From the NCBI GenBank assembly GCA_013423325.1, contig BLJB01000157.1, positions 24,345 to 88,344 of the forward strand: a DNA stretch of 64,000 bases. The letters run 5' to 3'. A model generated the notes under the pieces. That model worked only from the letters and a program-made list of their open reading frames with translations. It did not search any database and had not been told where the DNA came from. This DNA comes from Usnea hakonensis (Eukaryota; Ascomycota; Lecanoromycetes; Lecanorales; Parmeliaceae). Below are positions 12,546 to 23,776 of this stretch, piece by piece; the first letter of the stretch is position 1; every line of letters starts with the position of its first letter. Position numbers and translations under genes: made by a program.

Positions 12546-14855
12546 TCACGAGACGCAGAATTCCCTCTCCTCCCAGGACGCCTCGATAGCAGCTAAGCCA
12601 TCAAGAAAGTCGGGCGCGCTTTCCGCGAGCAGTCTTGACACCATCACGGTTCCAACGTACTCGACTTTTGTCCGAGCCTGATGGTCCACGCAATGGCGGA
12701 CGGCGGCACCTACGATCCGAGGGGTAGCGTCTTTTTGAGAAAAGGGCATGCGATCGAGGAGGACGGCGTCAAAGGGTGCAAGGCGTTGATAAGAGAGTTG
12801 GCTCTCGAGTTGGTATGTGAAGGGGCCGACGTGTACCAATGAGAAATGCCATTCTGCGCTGCTCTGCCACTTGATTGATTGAGAAAGGATCAAGCCTCGG
12901 AATACTCCTTTCAGACCGTCTGGGGTACAGACTAAAGTGTGTGCCTCCACAGCGTCCTCCAAGTTGATGAGAGACCTTGCCATCAGAGTTTTTGGCGCCC
13001 AATGGAAGTTTGGAAGGGTCATTCTAGGGCTTTCATATAGCAATATGTCGCGAGGGAGTGATTTGACAGAAAGATAGAGCTCTTTCATCCTGTCTTCGCC
13101 ATCATAGTCCATCATTCTGGTAGGGTCAATATCAAGGACGGCCGCGACCGCAAGGACCTCATCGCTGGCCCTGCTAGTCGTGCGCCAGTTGACAGAGTAA
13201 GTGAGTGCTCCAAGAGTAATTCCTTGTAGCTCCTTAGTACTCTGCCTTGGTCGCAATGTTCTTACAAACGCCGCTAGACATGACCACAGCTCACTTACGG
13301 GTAATGGCAAAGGAGGGCGGGGAAGCGGTTCTTGGTATTCCCACATCCCATCAGAAAATTCAAAAGCTAGTCTTCTTGCAAGGTAGCTTTCTTGGTACGT
13401 CCATAGGCGCTGCATCCAAGCCGACGAGACAATTGCCCAAAGTATTGCTTCTGATTGTATGGTTCCTGATTTCGTGAACATCGAGCACTCGCGGATGTAT
13501 CGGTCAATGACAATGACGATGGTCGCATTGCGATATACATTTCTCAAGCTCGATATTGCTTTCCTTCGCTGCTTCTGTGCTGTTGGGACGCAGACAGAAT
13601 CAATCCACCATGCAGCATTTTGCCGGCCAAGAGCGACTTGGGCAAGGCTGTCGAAGCGTGAAGCTTGACATCTTGGTATACCCTTTTCCGTTGAACTTCC
13701 AAGGCCATCGACCCAAACATGAGAAAAGGCAACATAACCTCCTATGTTTGAGGCAGGGCAAGGTACAACATCTAGTGCCAGATTCTCTTGGACGCCAATT
13801 GTCGTGATAGTTGGGATATCTCCATTATCGATGATTTGCAGGACTCGATCTTCAGGGGCTTTTATCAGTGGACAGTCGCATTCCGGCGTTTGATGACGCA
13901 TCTCATACGTTGCAGGGTCGATGTCATTGCGCACACATTTGTGCTCATCACAGTCTTGATGACCACTCATGGGATTCGACTCGCCCGATCCGTCAAGCCA
14001 ATCCAGAAAAGAGGCGGTGAATAGGTATTCAAACTTTCTAATAAGCGCAGGACACCACCCTCTGTCAATCAATCGGAGTTTGCGGATGTTTCTGGCAGGT
14101 TTGAAGCCAACAAGATTGATGCCGAACGCTTCCGAGGCGCCTATCATATTGTTGGTAATGTGCTTGCCAGCCAAACAGATGGCATCGGCAAGTCGTACTA
14201 CAGACGGCATGAACATGACCAAATGATTGAGAACTCCGGGGTATTCCAATCTCCATGTGCCGGGGCCATCATCGGGGTCAATCCAGTACAACAGTCGCTG
14301 CACAATCCCAGCGACCGTATTAAGCGTCTCTCCCGCTTCTTCAATTGCTGCTGTAGACAGTGCGACATCGCTCGCGTTCATCTGCTTCTGCCAAGCGAGA
14401 ATAGCCGAGGGTAAGTTCTTGGTTACGAAATAGGACTTGCCATCTTTGTTTGTCCGAACCAAGTATGAAGTTCTTATCTCCTTCTTCATGATTGTCTCTA
14501 GCCATCCGAATGTGAGCCAACTTTGCAGCATAGCTGCCAGACGGAGTGAGACGGCTTCCTCAGTAAGCTCAGTGCTCTTCAGTGAAGGATGGGCGTTCCT
14601 AGGATTACCCGTTTGCCAAACTTGGGTAAAGTCGTACCCTCGCATCACTGGGTACGATTCGAACTTCGTCCACCTAGGAGACTGCTGAGTGCCTGCGCGA
14701 TCATCGTGATCGAATCCCAGCCATTCTGTTCTAGGCGACACTTCAGGCACATCTGAGTCTTCGTTCCAGTCATGTTGCAAGACAGTGCTGTTAAACACAT
14801 AATGGATTTGATTTTCTAGTATAGCCTTGGTAGGTTTGTAGAAGAGATGCTCCAT
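12546..14855 (-). CDS. HET-domain protein (heterokaryon incompatibility type)
   Basis: Single-exon 769-residue protein. The HET domain starts in the middle with YVAFSHVWVDGLG, followed by AAWWIDSVCVP and a RNVYRNATIVIVID segment, then WMQRLWTYQE. These match the three conserved blocks of fungal HET proteins (ordinarily S-H-W-G, W-I-D-x-I/L-C-I and R-x-W-T-x-Q-E). The first ~350 residues are a long N-terminal region without a domain I can name, and ~250 residues follow the HET block. HET domains trigger cell death in non-self recognition and share ancestry with TIR domains. There is no sign of truncation: it begins at an ATG and ends at a normal stop. Small uncertainty remains about the exact start. 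Confidence 0.88.
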   Translation of the reverse strand: MEHLFYKPTKAILENQIHYVFNSTVLQHDWNEDSDVPEVSPRTEWLGFDHDDRAGTQQSPRWTKFESYPVMRGYDFTQVWQTGNPRNAHPSLKSTELTEEAVSLRLAAMLQSWLTFGWLETIMKKEIRTSYLVRTNKDGKSYFVTKNLPSAILAWQKQMNASDVALSTAAIEEAGETLNTVAGIVQRLLYWIDPDDGPGTWRLEYPGVLNHLVMFMPSVVRLADAICLAGKHITNNMIGASEAFGINLVGFKPARNIRKLRLIDRGWCPALIRKFEYLFTASFLDWLDGSGESNPMSGHQDCDEHKCVRNDIDPATYEMRHQTPECDCPLIKAPEDRVLQIIDNGDIPTITTIGVQENLALDVVPCPASNIGGYVAFSHVWVDGLGSSTEKGIPRCQASRFDSLAQVALGRQNAAWWIDSVCVPTAQKQRRKAISSLRNVYRNATIVIVIDRYIRECSMFTKSGTIQSEAILWAIVSSAWMQRLWTYQESYLARRLAFEFSDGMWEYQEPLPRPPLPLPVSELWSCLAAFVRTLRPRQSTKELQGITLGALTYSVNWRTTSRASDEVLAVAAVLDIDPTRMMDYDGEDRMKELYLSVKSLPRDILLYESPRMTLPNFHWAPKTLMARSLINLEDAVEAHTLVCTPDGLKGVFRGLILSQSIKWQSSAEWHFSLVHVGPFTYQLESQLSYQRLAPFDAVLLDRMPFSQKDATPRIVGAAVRHCVDHQARTKVEYVGTVMVSRLLAESAPDFLDGLAAIEASWEEREFCVS

Positions 14856-14990
14856 CTTTGTTCAAGAACGCAAGCAGAAAAGCCGTTGATGACGTGCGGT
14901 GCGGATTAGTACGCGCTCTCAAGGTAAGGTTCGCAGACGTCATTAATAATGATTGCCGATGCATACATGTGTCCCGGATTTTGGACACTG

Positions 14991-15320
14991 CTAGCGTGGA
15001 ATATCGGACATAGCGAAAGGGAAGATATCCCGTCTAGATACTTTGGATATTATCCATGTCAAGTCAGCAAACGGGGCATCACCCGGAACGCTGACGTAGG
15101 TGAAACGTGGTAGATAAGAAAAGGAGGGTACGGGCGATGTTGGTGGTTGCACGCCGACGAATGCGCCCGCGGCAGCCACAACTTTCACTTCAAGTGGGGG
15201 CGATCCCGGAGGAGGGACCTCTCCAGTAGCGGCTTCTCCAACCCCTAATGCGGTTGTTCGAAGTTTGAGGGCGTATCTTGGGGTTGTGGTTGGTGCTGCG
15301 GTGCTTGAGTTCATGTCCAT
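14991..15320 (-). CDS. Small hypothetical protein, unsupported by family
   Basis: A 109-residue open frame starts with ATG at 15320 on the minus strand, upstream of the HET gene in the same orientation. It is rich in Pro, Ala, Thr and Val and has no signal peptide, membrane segment or motif I recognise. It could be a small gene, a first exon, or chance. Confidence 0.25.
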   Translation of the reverse strand: MDMNSSTAAPTTTPRYALKLRTTALGVGEAATGEVPPPGSPPLEVKVVAAAGAFVGVQPPTSPVPSFSYLPRFTYVSVPGDAPFADLTWIISKVSRRDIFPFAMSDIPR

Positions 15321-17845
15321 TTTCCACTCACAGCAGACCGACGTGGTGAGGCACCGGAGACCAAATATAGCCGCTGTTTGGCCAGCGCTTGACTAGCATT
15401 AGCAAACGAACGCTCCCCAGAGGATACATGGGGGCCGGAACGTTTTGAACTTTTGCTATGCATGATGCCCTTCAGGACAATCATATGATTTTACAAACCA
15501 GCTCTCCTCTGTCAAATCCCTTCAGGTGACACAAATGACATTTGGATGTGGTTCGTTGACCTCACCATCATGAGACGTAATCGATCTCGATATCTATCTT
15601 ACTAATATACCTAGGACAGACCGTGCTCATCATGAATACTACTAGTCTGGTCAGCCTCAGCGGATTCATCCACTTGGGAATGGTAGGCTGGTGCTAGCGA
15701 TTCCATCTGTAGTCGTTAAAGGATTGGCAATGATTGTGATAGCGGTAGTAGTGACGGTAATTGTTACATAGCGTAGTTAGCTGTGGATATATATTTATGA
15801 GGGTACTCTAGATATGTTATCTTTGGCTGGCTCAATGACGACAACCAAAAGGAGGTTTGAATTAGGACTTGGGTAGGGATTGTAAAGTCTCATACCTTAA
15901 TTTAGCCACGGATCGAAAGCGCGACCGCTCGATCTTTACATAAGGTAACTTGCATAGAAAAATCCATTCTGTTTATATTGCTTGACGGGTCGTGATTACC
16001 TAACGGATGGTAGGATCCAAGGAAGAGGCACCTCAACGAATCCACCATGCCTCGATCCTATCAATTTATACCCATGTCTCTAATAAGGAAGACACACGCT
16101 GGGAAGATGATCGATGCCAAGATATTCCAGCTAATGTAGGTGATCCGAGACGAGCAAATCAGAGAAGACTTCTCGCTCCTACCTTCATCTGCAATTCACC
16201 TCCATCCCATCCCATTATGAAGAAATCCAGAGATCGTTGATGTTCACCTACCAAAACCAGCGGTGGCTCTTTCTTAAAGAAAAGTTTTCGGACATGATAG
16301 TAATTGGAGGGAGCAGGGGCAAGGAAGTAGCGAGGGAGTTTGAGAGGTTGCTGTGGGGCAGTTGCCTACTTTTTTTTTTTTTTTTGACTACAAATGACAG
16401 GTTATATTCTGCCGGTCTGCTAACCAGTCTGCTGCCTACAAGTAACCCTGCTGGATGACGGCATAGGCTAGTTCAGCTCATACGGAACTCACAGAGGTTC
16501 CTCTCCCCTCTCACTTGAAAAATAAGACGGAGCTGGTTTGCCTTGGCTATGATTCTTGATCAGTGTTCAGGAGAAAACCCTCCAGGGCAGTCAGAGTACT
16601 GCATTCCCGGTACGTCAAGTCTACATACATTTTCCTCGCTGGTCTTCCATCTGTACTTCCCATCTCTTGTATTTGCCGCTCCTTGAAGTGCTTTTTCCAG
16701 CACCACAGATCCAGTTCGTGAATTTCGCATGACTTCATGCTGCATCTGTACGAGTACTCGACCGGTGATGAAATGCGTATGTATTGTGTAGTACGGCGAC
16801 AAAGGAAAGATTACTTGAGCTAAGCCGCTATGATTTTTGTGGAAACCAAAAATTGCCACTGCGCTTTCTTACTCATATTAGCAGCCTTTCTAATAAACCC
16901 TAAGATGTTAAGTATATCGTTACCATTCAAATTTGTCGTGGAGGGAAATGTGTTCTACCTGCAAACTGATCTATTGTTACATCATTCTAAGCCTTTGATC
17001 GAATGATGAATGGGAACATGTCGGAAGCCCAGGAGGGTTGTGAGGTCCTCAAAGAAGTTGAGCAGACATCTCTTTCGATTCGTCAAGTGGGCTTCTGGCT
17101 TACCCTTGGGAAGGAATGTTCTGAAAGAGGATAGGTCTCAGAGGCGCATTGAATCTCCACGCTCCACGCCTGAGCCCGCCGAAGAGCTGCCCATGGAGGA
17201 TGGATTTGCACGGTCACCCTTCACGCCTCTAGCCGAGGAAGCGCCGCCCATCGATCATCCCACATGCCTTGCTCGATCCACCAATCGATCCCGTCACGAC
17301 GGAGAGTGTCTTGCTCTGGACTGACGGTAGCTGCATGGAGATAATAATATACCGTTGCTCCGCGAGTGCCCTTAACGAGCGGAGAAATCAGACAAGCTAG
17401 TGGGGGCTCAGTAGCCCGCCAATGAAGTAGGAGGGTATACAAGGCACCTTCACTGGCATACTATCATCGAGCTCTGCCGCGACTCATGAAATAGCTCTGT
17501 GACCAAGTCAGACGGACTGTCAAGGCAGTCATAGAGTGAAGACGTTGGGAGAACATGGATATTTGTCTTGCCAGAAATATTGTCAGATGGTCCCAGCACG
17601 ATTCGCTGATGAAGCATGCTGAGCAAGTCACGTGTGCAAATGCACGGACAATTCTGATGCACGTTCTTCCGAGCCGATCCGATTACCCCGCTCGGCAAAC
17701 TTGTCTCGTCTTTGTCCCACATTCCCTACTTGAAACCTACCGCCTAGAGTATTTAATTTAGCTGCAACGATTTCTTTCCATCAACGCTTACAGTTTCCTA
17801 AAGACTAAACAAAGACTAAACATTCTATCTCAAACTTTCTCGGAA
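15321..17845. other. 2.5-kb gene-poor region upstream of Argonaute
   Basis: No convincing gene is seen. It contains an AT-rich segment around 15580-15960 that shares blocks with the 6.5-kb repeat, a T16 run at about 16371-16386, and a 104-codon open frame at 17010-17324 with basic, low-information sequence. The last few hundred bases should hold the Argonaute promoter. Confidence 0.4.
15576..15652 (+). repeat. Possible diverged copy of the 6.5-kb repeat
   Basis: This stretch shares, in the same order, the block TCGATCTCGATAT, a CTTA-TA-TATACCT-GGA block and an ACTAGTCTG block with 6523-6650. The 6.5-kb copy has extra material because of its internal 37-bp duplication. The match was made by eye and is short. 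Confidence 0.35.
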
Positions 17846-20800
17846 ATGTCAGGCCAGTCTCGAGGCAATCGGGGCCGTGGTGGTTTTGATAGTCGGGGCG
17901 GAGGTGGCAGAGGGGGAGGAAGCGGCAGAGGGGGAGGCGGTGACCGCGGTGGTTACAGTGGTCGTGGAGGAGGTGGTGGAGGCGGCAGGGGCGGAGGTGC
18001 CGTGGAGGTTTTTTCGTCAGGCCCTTCCTTCTCATAACGATGATTTCACGACTGACTTGACGTTATCAGATCTCCGGATCGTTCTATCCCTCCTCCGAGC
18101 ACCCAAGTTACGAAGGTCGAGGATCTTTTCCAGAAAAACATTTCCGAGTCTCTAGGTATTGGGGGCCTTCGAATTGATGCGACATTTCCTCATCGGCCCG
18201 GTTATGGCACTAGAGGACAGAAGGTTACACTGTGGGCAAATTATTTTGAAATGGTTCCTAGTCCGAACCTGCTACTCTATCGCTATAACGTCGATGTACA
18301 GCCTGCTGCAGCAGGAAAGAAGTTGAATCAGATCATCAGACTAGTACTGGAACTCCCGGAGTATCGCGAATTTCGCAATGACATAGTCACTGATTTCAAG
18401 TCTACTCTCGTCTCCCGCCGCAGGCTTAGCCCTGACACAGCCGGAACGGCAATTCAGTACCGAGCGGAGGGTGAGGACGAGCCACGGGCTAAAGCCCCAA
18501 CTTATCGAATACGCGTCGAAGAAACTGGAACCCTCACCGTCGCCGAGCTTACAGACCATCTGACTTCTACCAACGTGAACACAGCTTATGCGGACAAGCT
18601 ACCTATTCTGCAAGCTCTCAATATATTCTTAGGTCATTACGCCAAGTCCTCTCCTACAATTTCCACTGTTGGGAGCAGTAAGAGCTTCTCCCTGGCTCAA
18701 AATTCTCCGAGTCGGGATCTTGGAGCCGGTCTGACCGCTCTTAGAGGGTTTTTCTCAAGTGTTCGTGTCGCGACCTGCCGTATTCTCGTCAACGTCAACG
18801 TCAGTCATGGTGCCTTTTACGATGCCGTACCGTTAGATCAGTTGATCAATAGGTATGGCTCAGCAGTTGGATTCAATCGAGTAAAGCTGCAGGCCTTCCT
18901 TAAGAAAGTACGAGTCAGGGTGACCCATCTAGGAGAGAAGAAGAATAAAGCTGGCGAATCTATTGCAAGAGTCAAGACCATCTTTGGGCTTGCAAATCAG
19001 AACGACGGTCACAGTCTGGATCATCCTCCCAGGGTGTCGAAGTTTGGTGCAGGACCAAAAGAAGTTGAATTCTTTCTGAGTGATTCCTCCGGAGCGCCGT
19101 CAAGTTCATCCCAAAGTCAGCCCGCTGCGACACCAGGCAGCAAAAAGAAAGGCAAGGGTAAGAAGGGCGGCGAGTCAAGCCAAGGGCCAGGCCAGGGTCA
19201 GGACGGCAGGTATATCAGCGTCTACGACTTCTTTCGGACAGGTATTTATTCCATCTCTGCTCAGCTCTAGTCTCTTATAACCATGAGTAGTACACGGTCG
19301 GTCAATTGCGAACCCAAACCTACCTGTTGTCAATGTTGGAAACAGGGAAAATCCGAGTTATCTCCCGTCCGAAGTCTGTATTGTAATGCCCGGACAAAAC
19401 TCACAGTCAAAGCTTGATCCCGGGCAAACGCAACAGATGATCCAATTCGCTGTCCGCAAGCCCTTTCAGAACGCAACCTCCATAACCCAAGAAGGTGTTC
19501 AAACCGTCGGTCTCTTACCACAGGCAAACGCCAACCTGGTAAGATCCTTGATTGAGACTCGATACACGCTAATGCAATTAGGGTCGTTTTGGTATATCGG
19601 TGGCCCCAAGGTTGATCACAGTCCCAGGCCGTGTCCTGACCGAACCAAAGGTTACTTACAAACAAAACAAAACAGCCCCCGTTCGAGGTGGAAGCTGGAA
19701 CATGCGAGATATCAAACTCAATACTGGAGGAAGGTTGCGGAGTTGGTCCTACTTGATGATTTCTGCGGCTATCGCGCCGGATGCATTCAATGCAGCTGGC
19801 CTACAATCTACGATGGCCCAGTTCCACCAAGCTCTCAAAGATATTGGCATCACTGTTGATGAACCACCGCAAGGATCGAGAATTGTAGTCAATGGTCCCG
19901 ATGACGCACAAATCGAGACTAGACTTAAGATCGCTGCCGGTGATCCGAAACAGACCAGGCTTGTGCTCGTTATCATACCAACCGTAGACAAAGTTTTGTA
20001 CAATCGAATCAAGCATATTGGCGATGTGAGGCTTGGCGTTCACACAGTCTGCGTGGTTGGTTCAAAGTTGGCCAATTCAAAAGGCCAAGCCCAGTACTTT
20101 GCGAACGTGGCTCTCAAATTCAATCTCAAGCTCGGTGGTATCAATCAATTGGTCGATAACACGCGACTTGGTATCATCAACGAGGACAAAACCATGGTCG
20201 TCGGTATAGACGTGACCCACCCCTCTCCTGGTTCCGCATCGAATGCGCCAAGTGTAGCTGGCATGGTTGCTAGCGTTGATAGATGGCTTGGACAATGGCC
20301 GGCGGATCTTCTTATCCAGGAGTCTCGTAAAGAGATGGTTTCCAAGCTCGACTCTATGCTCAAATCCCGTCTTCGTCTCTGGAAGACGCAAGGAAAGCAC
20401 AACGTCTTTCCCGAGAACCTCCTGGTCTACCGTGATGGCGTTTCCGAAGGCCAGTACGCAACGGTCATTGAGGAAGAGCTCCCGCTCCTACGTAAGGCTT
20501 GCGCCGAGTTATACCCACCTCCGGATACGAAGAAGGGTCTGCCATACATTACCATAATCATAGTCGGTAAGCGCCACCACACCCGCTTCTACCCTACCAC
20601 TGTCAGCGACGCCGACAACTCCTCCAACCCCAAAAACGGCACCGTAGTCGACCGCGGCGTCACCGAGACCCGCAACTGGGACTTCTTCCTCCAGTCCCAC
20701 ACCGCGCTCCAAGGCACCGCTCGGCCGGCCCACTACTACATCATCCTCGACGAAATCTTTACCAAGCGGAAAGTGCCACCTCCCTTCCAGAACGTCGCCG

Positions 20801-21057
20801 ACGTGCTCGAAGATCTGACACACACCATGTGCTATCTTTTCGGTCGCGCCACCAAAGCCGTCAGCATCTGCCCGCCTGCTTACTATGCAGATATCGTGTG
20901 TGAAAGGGCCAGGTGCTATCTCAGTGGGCTTTTTGATGGCATCACACCCTCCGGGACTCCCGCGCAGAGTACAATGGGCGAAGGAGGACAACCAGCGGCA
21001 AGAGAAGAAGACGTGCTGATTCATTCCAAGTTGAAGGATACGATGTTTTACGTGTAA
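17846..21057 (+). CDS. Argonaute (QDE-2/Ago-like)
   Basis: Core RNA-silencing slicer that binds small RNAs and cleaves or represses matching transcripts. The model is join(17846..18015, 18070..19241, 19291..19538, 19582..21057), 1021 aa. The N-terminus (about 1-55) is an RGG/Gly-rich low-complexity arm, as in many fungal Argonautes. The N domain includes RPGYGTRGQKVTLWANYFE; the PAZ part includes LPVVNVGNRENPSYLPSEVC; the MID part includes LMISAAIAPDAF and RLVLVIIP; the PIWI domain occupies about 735-1000. Predicted catalytic residues are D740 (GIDVTHPSPGS), E781 (in ESRKEMV), D815 (YRDGVSEGQ) and D967 (PPAYYADIV). This makes a DEDD tetrad, which is known in active fungal Argonautes. The 43-nt and 49-nt introns rejoin the conserved sequence cleanly. 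The first intron needs a GTCAGG donor at 18016, which is unusual, so that junction is the weakest. Confidence 0.93.
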
Positions 21058-21177
21058 GCGGCGGAGGATAGCGGGAGCTGATATTTCGGTTTTTTTTTTT
21101 TCTTGCATTCAGGTATCAGGGAAATCGCATTGGATATTCAGTTCGGAAGCAGAAGCTGTAATGATTTCTATGCATCG

Positions 21178-21178
<1 letters not shown>

Positions 21179-21210
<32 letters not shown>

Positions 21211-21219
21211 CCCCGGGNN

Positions 21220-21251
<32 letters not shown>
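21179..21251. repeat. Poly-A runs flanking two undetermined bases
   Basis: Two A runs of roughly 28 and 32 bases are separated by a short TTTGCCCCGGG segment and NN at about 21219-21220. The second run ends in CATTTGCCCTGAG, resembling the segment after the first run. This looks like an assembly join across a homopolymer, so local length and order are not reliable. Confidence 0.85.
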
Positions 21252-21672
21252 ATTTGCCCTGAGTAACCAACTCCTCATTCATTGCTCAGATATTTGACCC
21301 CCATGCATGCCTTCGCGGGCCCCTAAGTAGGCCTGTTGAATCCGCGGTCCGAGCGGAAGTTCTCTTTCCATCTCGCACGATAATAATTGCGTCGACCATA
21401 TAAGGTATATCTCCTCTACCTCAGCCCCAAAGGGGTCACAAACCAGACCAGTGTACTCTAAAGTATAATGAATGATATCCCCGCTGTTGCGCCCGTTTCA
21501 TTCATGTATTTATATAACACCCACTCCCTTCCCTCAACCCCTCGCATCGCTCACCTTTGAGAAAGAAAAAAGGAGGGGGGGAGGGAAAGAGTTTTTGTAT
21601 GTTGTTTGGAGATGATGATGGAAGATGCATATGATAGATAGATCCGAATGTACGGACGTACTGGTATGTAAG

Positions 21673-21780
21673 CAGGGAGGGGGAGGGAGGAGGGAGGGAT
21701 GGAGGGGGAGGGAGGGGGGAGGAGGGAGAGATGGAGGGGGATGTAAGTAGGGAGGGGGATGGAGGAGGAGGGGGGAGGGA
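21673..21780. repeat. G-rich polypurine tract
   Basis: A run of GGGAGGG/GGAGGGGG motifs with few pyrimidines. It has G-quadruplex potential on the plus strand, mirroring the C-rich tract at 5.5 kb. It lies 0.6 kb downstream of the Argonaute stop. Confidence 0.75.
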
Positions 21781-22599
21781 CTAGAGAGATTGTTTTATTT
21801 TTCGTGTTCCGTTGGCAAGGTCAGGAAGAGGGAGATGCTGAAATTGAAGGTGATAGATAGCACGTAGCATGTGAAGAGCGCAATTGTGCATCGCGCTGAT
21901 AAAGAATTTGGATTCATGAGTCCGGGTCTTTGGGATGTGGATTGCTGGATGAGAGACGGCGTCCGTCGGTCTGTGAGTGGGTGGTTGATGTTAAAGGAAG
22001 AGCAGTTGGTGACTCTTCACAAACGGTGTTGATTCCTCTCTGGGAAGGAACTCCCCCACAAATCCTCAAGCAGACAAATAGGATCATCAAAACCAGTATA
22101 CCCATAACCGCAAATAAACCAGTCAAGCACGAGCCCTAAAATCAAAGTACCCCAAAAATCGTTTCAACATAGTCCCGGACGCAGCTTCCCCTCTGCCATT
22201 GGTAGATTGTGGAAAAGCGGCTCTCTTGAACAATGCGTTTGCCATTTTGGACATGAACAATGGAGTCGTCAGACGCTCAGGCCGAAGAAAGTATACGGTA
22301 CTCCTTGTCATTGAAGATCCCGTGGCTCGTTAGCAACCATTTCGGCTAGAGCGCGAGGGATGTTGGAGCGACAACTGTGAAACGTAAATTTTACCTTCAA
22401 TGCTAAATTTATCTCCGAAGTCAGTCATGTGAAAGCTGGTCATGCCACTTGACAATGTGTGAAGCGTACCTTTTCTTATGCCCAATAATACACCATAGAC
22501 AATCTCCCGTTCCGTTACCTTCTTCTTTCCTTGTGTAAGTGTGTAAGAGAGTAATTTCACCCGTCCATTTCTCTTTCCTCAAGTACATCAAAAGTGACC

Positions 22600-23439
22600 A
22601 TGGGCACCCACAAAGGTTCCAATGCAAAGGGAGCCAGGCATTCTGCAGATAAAAGAAGGAAGCTATCTACCAAAGTGAAAATAGCTGATCCTATTTCACG
22701 ACCCAAAAGGCACTCTCGCAGACCTGGGTTCGCAAAAGCATGGGAAGAATGGGAGGACAACATTATTCTTGGATTTCGCAGGGAAGGCAAGACTTACGCA
22801 GAAATTCACCAACAGCTGTCTCATCGAACCTATGGAGCCTGCAAAAAACGGCAGCGTGATCTCAAGATTCGAAGTCAGAAAGCACGCACTCAACCGAAAG
22901 GTACACTCGTTTCAGGCGTTCCTAAGAGGCCAAACTTCGTAAAGGACTGGGAGGACTGGGAAGATCAAATACTCATGACTCACCGTGCGGCAGGCTGGAC
23001 TTGGGGAAATATCAGCAGGGTTTTGAATCGCACACTACGGGCTGTCAAAACGCGAGCGAGAAGAGAAGAGGTGTCTCGGATACTTCGACTCAACCCCCCG
23101 CCACCAGTGAAAACACCAGAATCGGGCGGAAGGTCTTTACCCTGGAATCAGGAGGAAGATCAGGTCCTAAGGTCTCTCCGTGAATCAGGAAAACCGTTTG
23201 CCGAAATCGCGAAAAAACTTCCCAACCGTTCCCGGTATGCTTGTGAACATCGTTACGAGCTCATTCGGCAAGATTCACGAAAGCGAAGGCCTTACTGGGA
23301 CGAATGGGAGGAGCGGCTCCTCGTCTCTGGCTATTTCGCCCGCCTAAGTTGGGAGGAGATCGGCAGGCGGATTCCTGGGCGGACAAGGGGCGCCTGCATT
23401 AGCCAATGGTGGAAGTGGTTTGTGGATTTGGGATCCTAA
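22600..23439 (+). CDS. Four-repeat Myb/SANT-like protein
   Basis: 279-residue, strongly basic protein with four tandem Myb/SANT-like repeats and little else. Repeat cores begin AWEEWEDNIIL, KDWEDWEDQIL, PWNQEEDQVL and YWDEWEERLL. Each continues through a helix with W/F-x-x-I (TYAEIHQQL, TWGNISRVL, PFAEIAKKL, SWEEIGRRI) and a third helix with R-T/S-x-x-A (RTYGACKKR, RTLRAVKTR, RSRYACEHR, RTRGACISQ). This is the spacing of the three-helix SANT fold. Basic linkers separate the repeats. ATG 22600 is in a good start context (GACCATGGG). It is probably a nuclear DNA- or chromatin-binding protein. No orthologue name is justified. Confidence 0.75.
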   Translation: MGTHKGSNAKGARHSADKRRKLSTKVKIADPISRPKRHSRRPGFAKAWEEWEDNIILGFRREGKTYAEIHQQLSHRTYGACKKRQRDLKIRSQKARTQPKGTLVSGVPKRPNFVKDWEDWEDQILMTHRAAGWTWGNISRVLNRTLRAVKTRARREEVSRILRLNPPPPVKTPESGGRSLPWNQEEDQVLRSLRESGKPFAEIAKKLPNRSRYACEHRYELIRQDSRKRRPYWDEWEERLLVSGYFARLSWEEIGRRIPGRTRGACISQWWKWFVDLGS

Positions 23440-23776
23440 GCGCTTGCTAGTACAGTAGATCCATAGGGCTGGCTAGCGTCCACTATGTTGCACTTCGGAA
23501 TGAACAAACAGCTGGACTGTTGAGCATGCATTTGATAGCCTCATGCGTTGTCCAGTCGATAGATGCCACTCCAGTACGAACCGGGAAAGGATGTTCCGTG
23601 CCTGAAACCGAAAATGTATATAACAATCTGGCTCTAGCTTAAATACTACTTCATCTTATACCTACCTGGTCGCCTTGCTGGGTATCGCCTTGCTAGGGAA
23701 TAGGTGGCCTACTTTAGAAGCCAATTTCAATTGAGATATCTGCATGCGACCTCATGTCTTTGTATCGAATACACAA
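23440..23776. other. Intergenic, between SANT-like gene and ZIP transporter
   Basis: 337 bases between two convergent genes. I see no structured feature or coding potential. Confidence 0.4.

Larger units (their letters stand above)
21058..22599. other. Intergenic region with homopolymers, two Ns and purine tract
   Basis: No gene is supported. The stretch contains poly-A runs interrupted by two undetermined bases, a G-rich purine tract at about 21673-21780, and weak open frames only. The end is the 5' flank of the SANT-like gene. Confidence 0.5.

Noticed and set aside
17010..17324. 104-codon basic frame upstream of Argonaute
   Set aside because: No domain, no splice link to Argonaute and unusual composition; probably chance.
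20509..21108. 199-codon open frame on the minus strand
   Set aside because: Antisense shadow of the Argonaute PIWI region, which has clear motifs on the plus strand.
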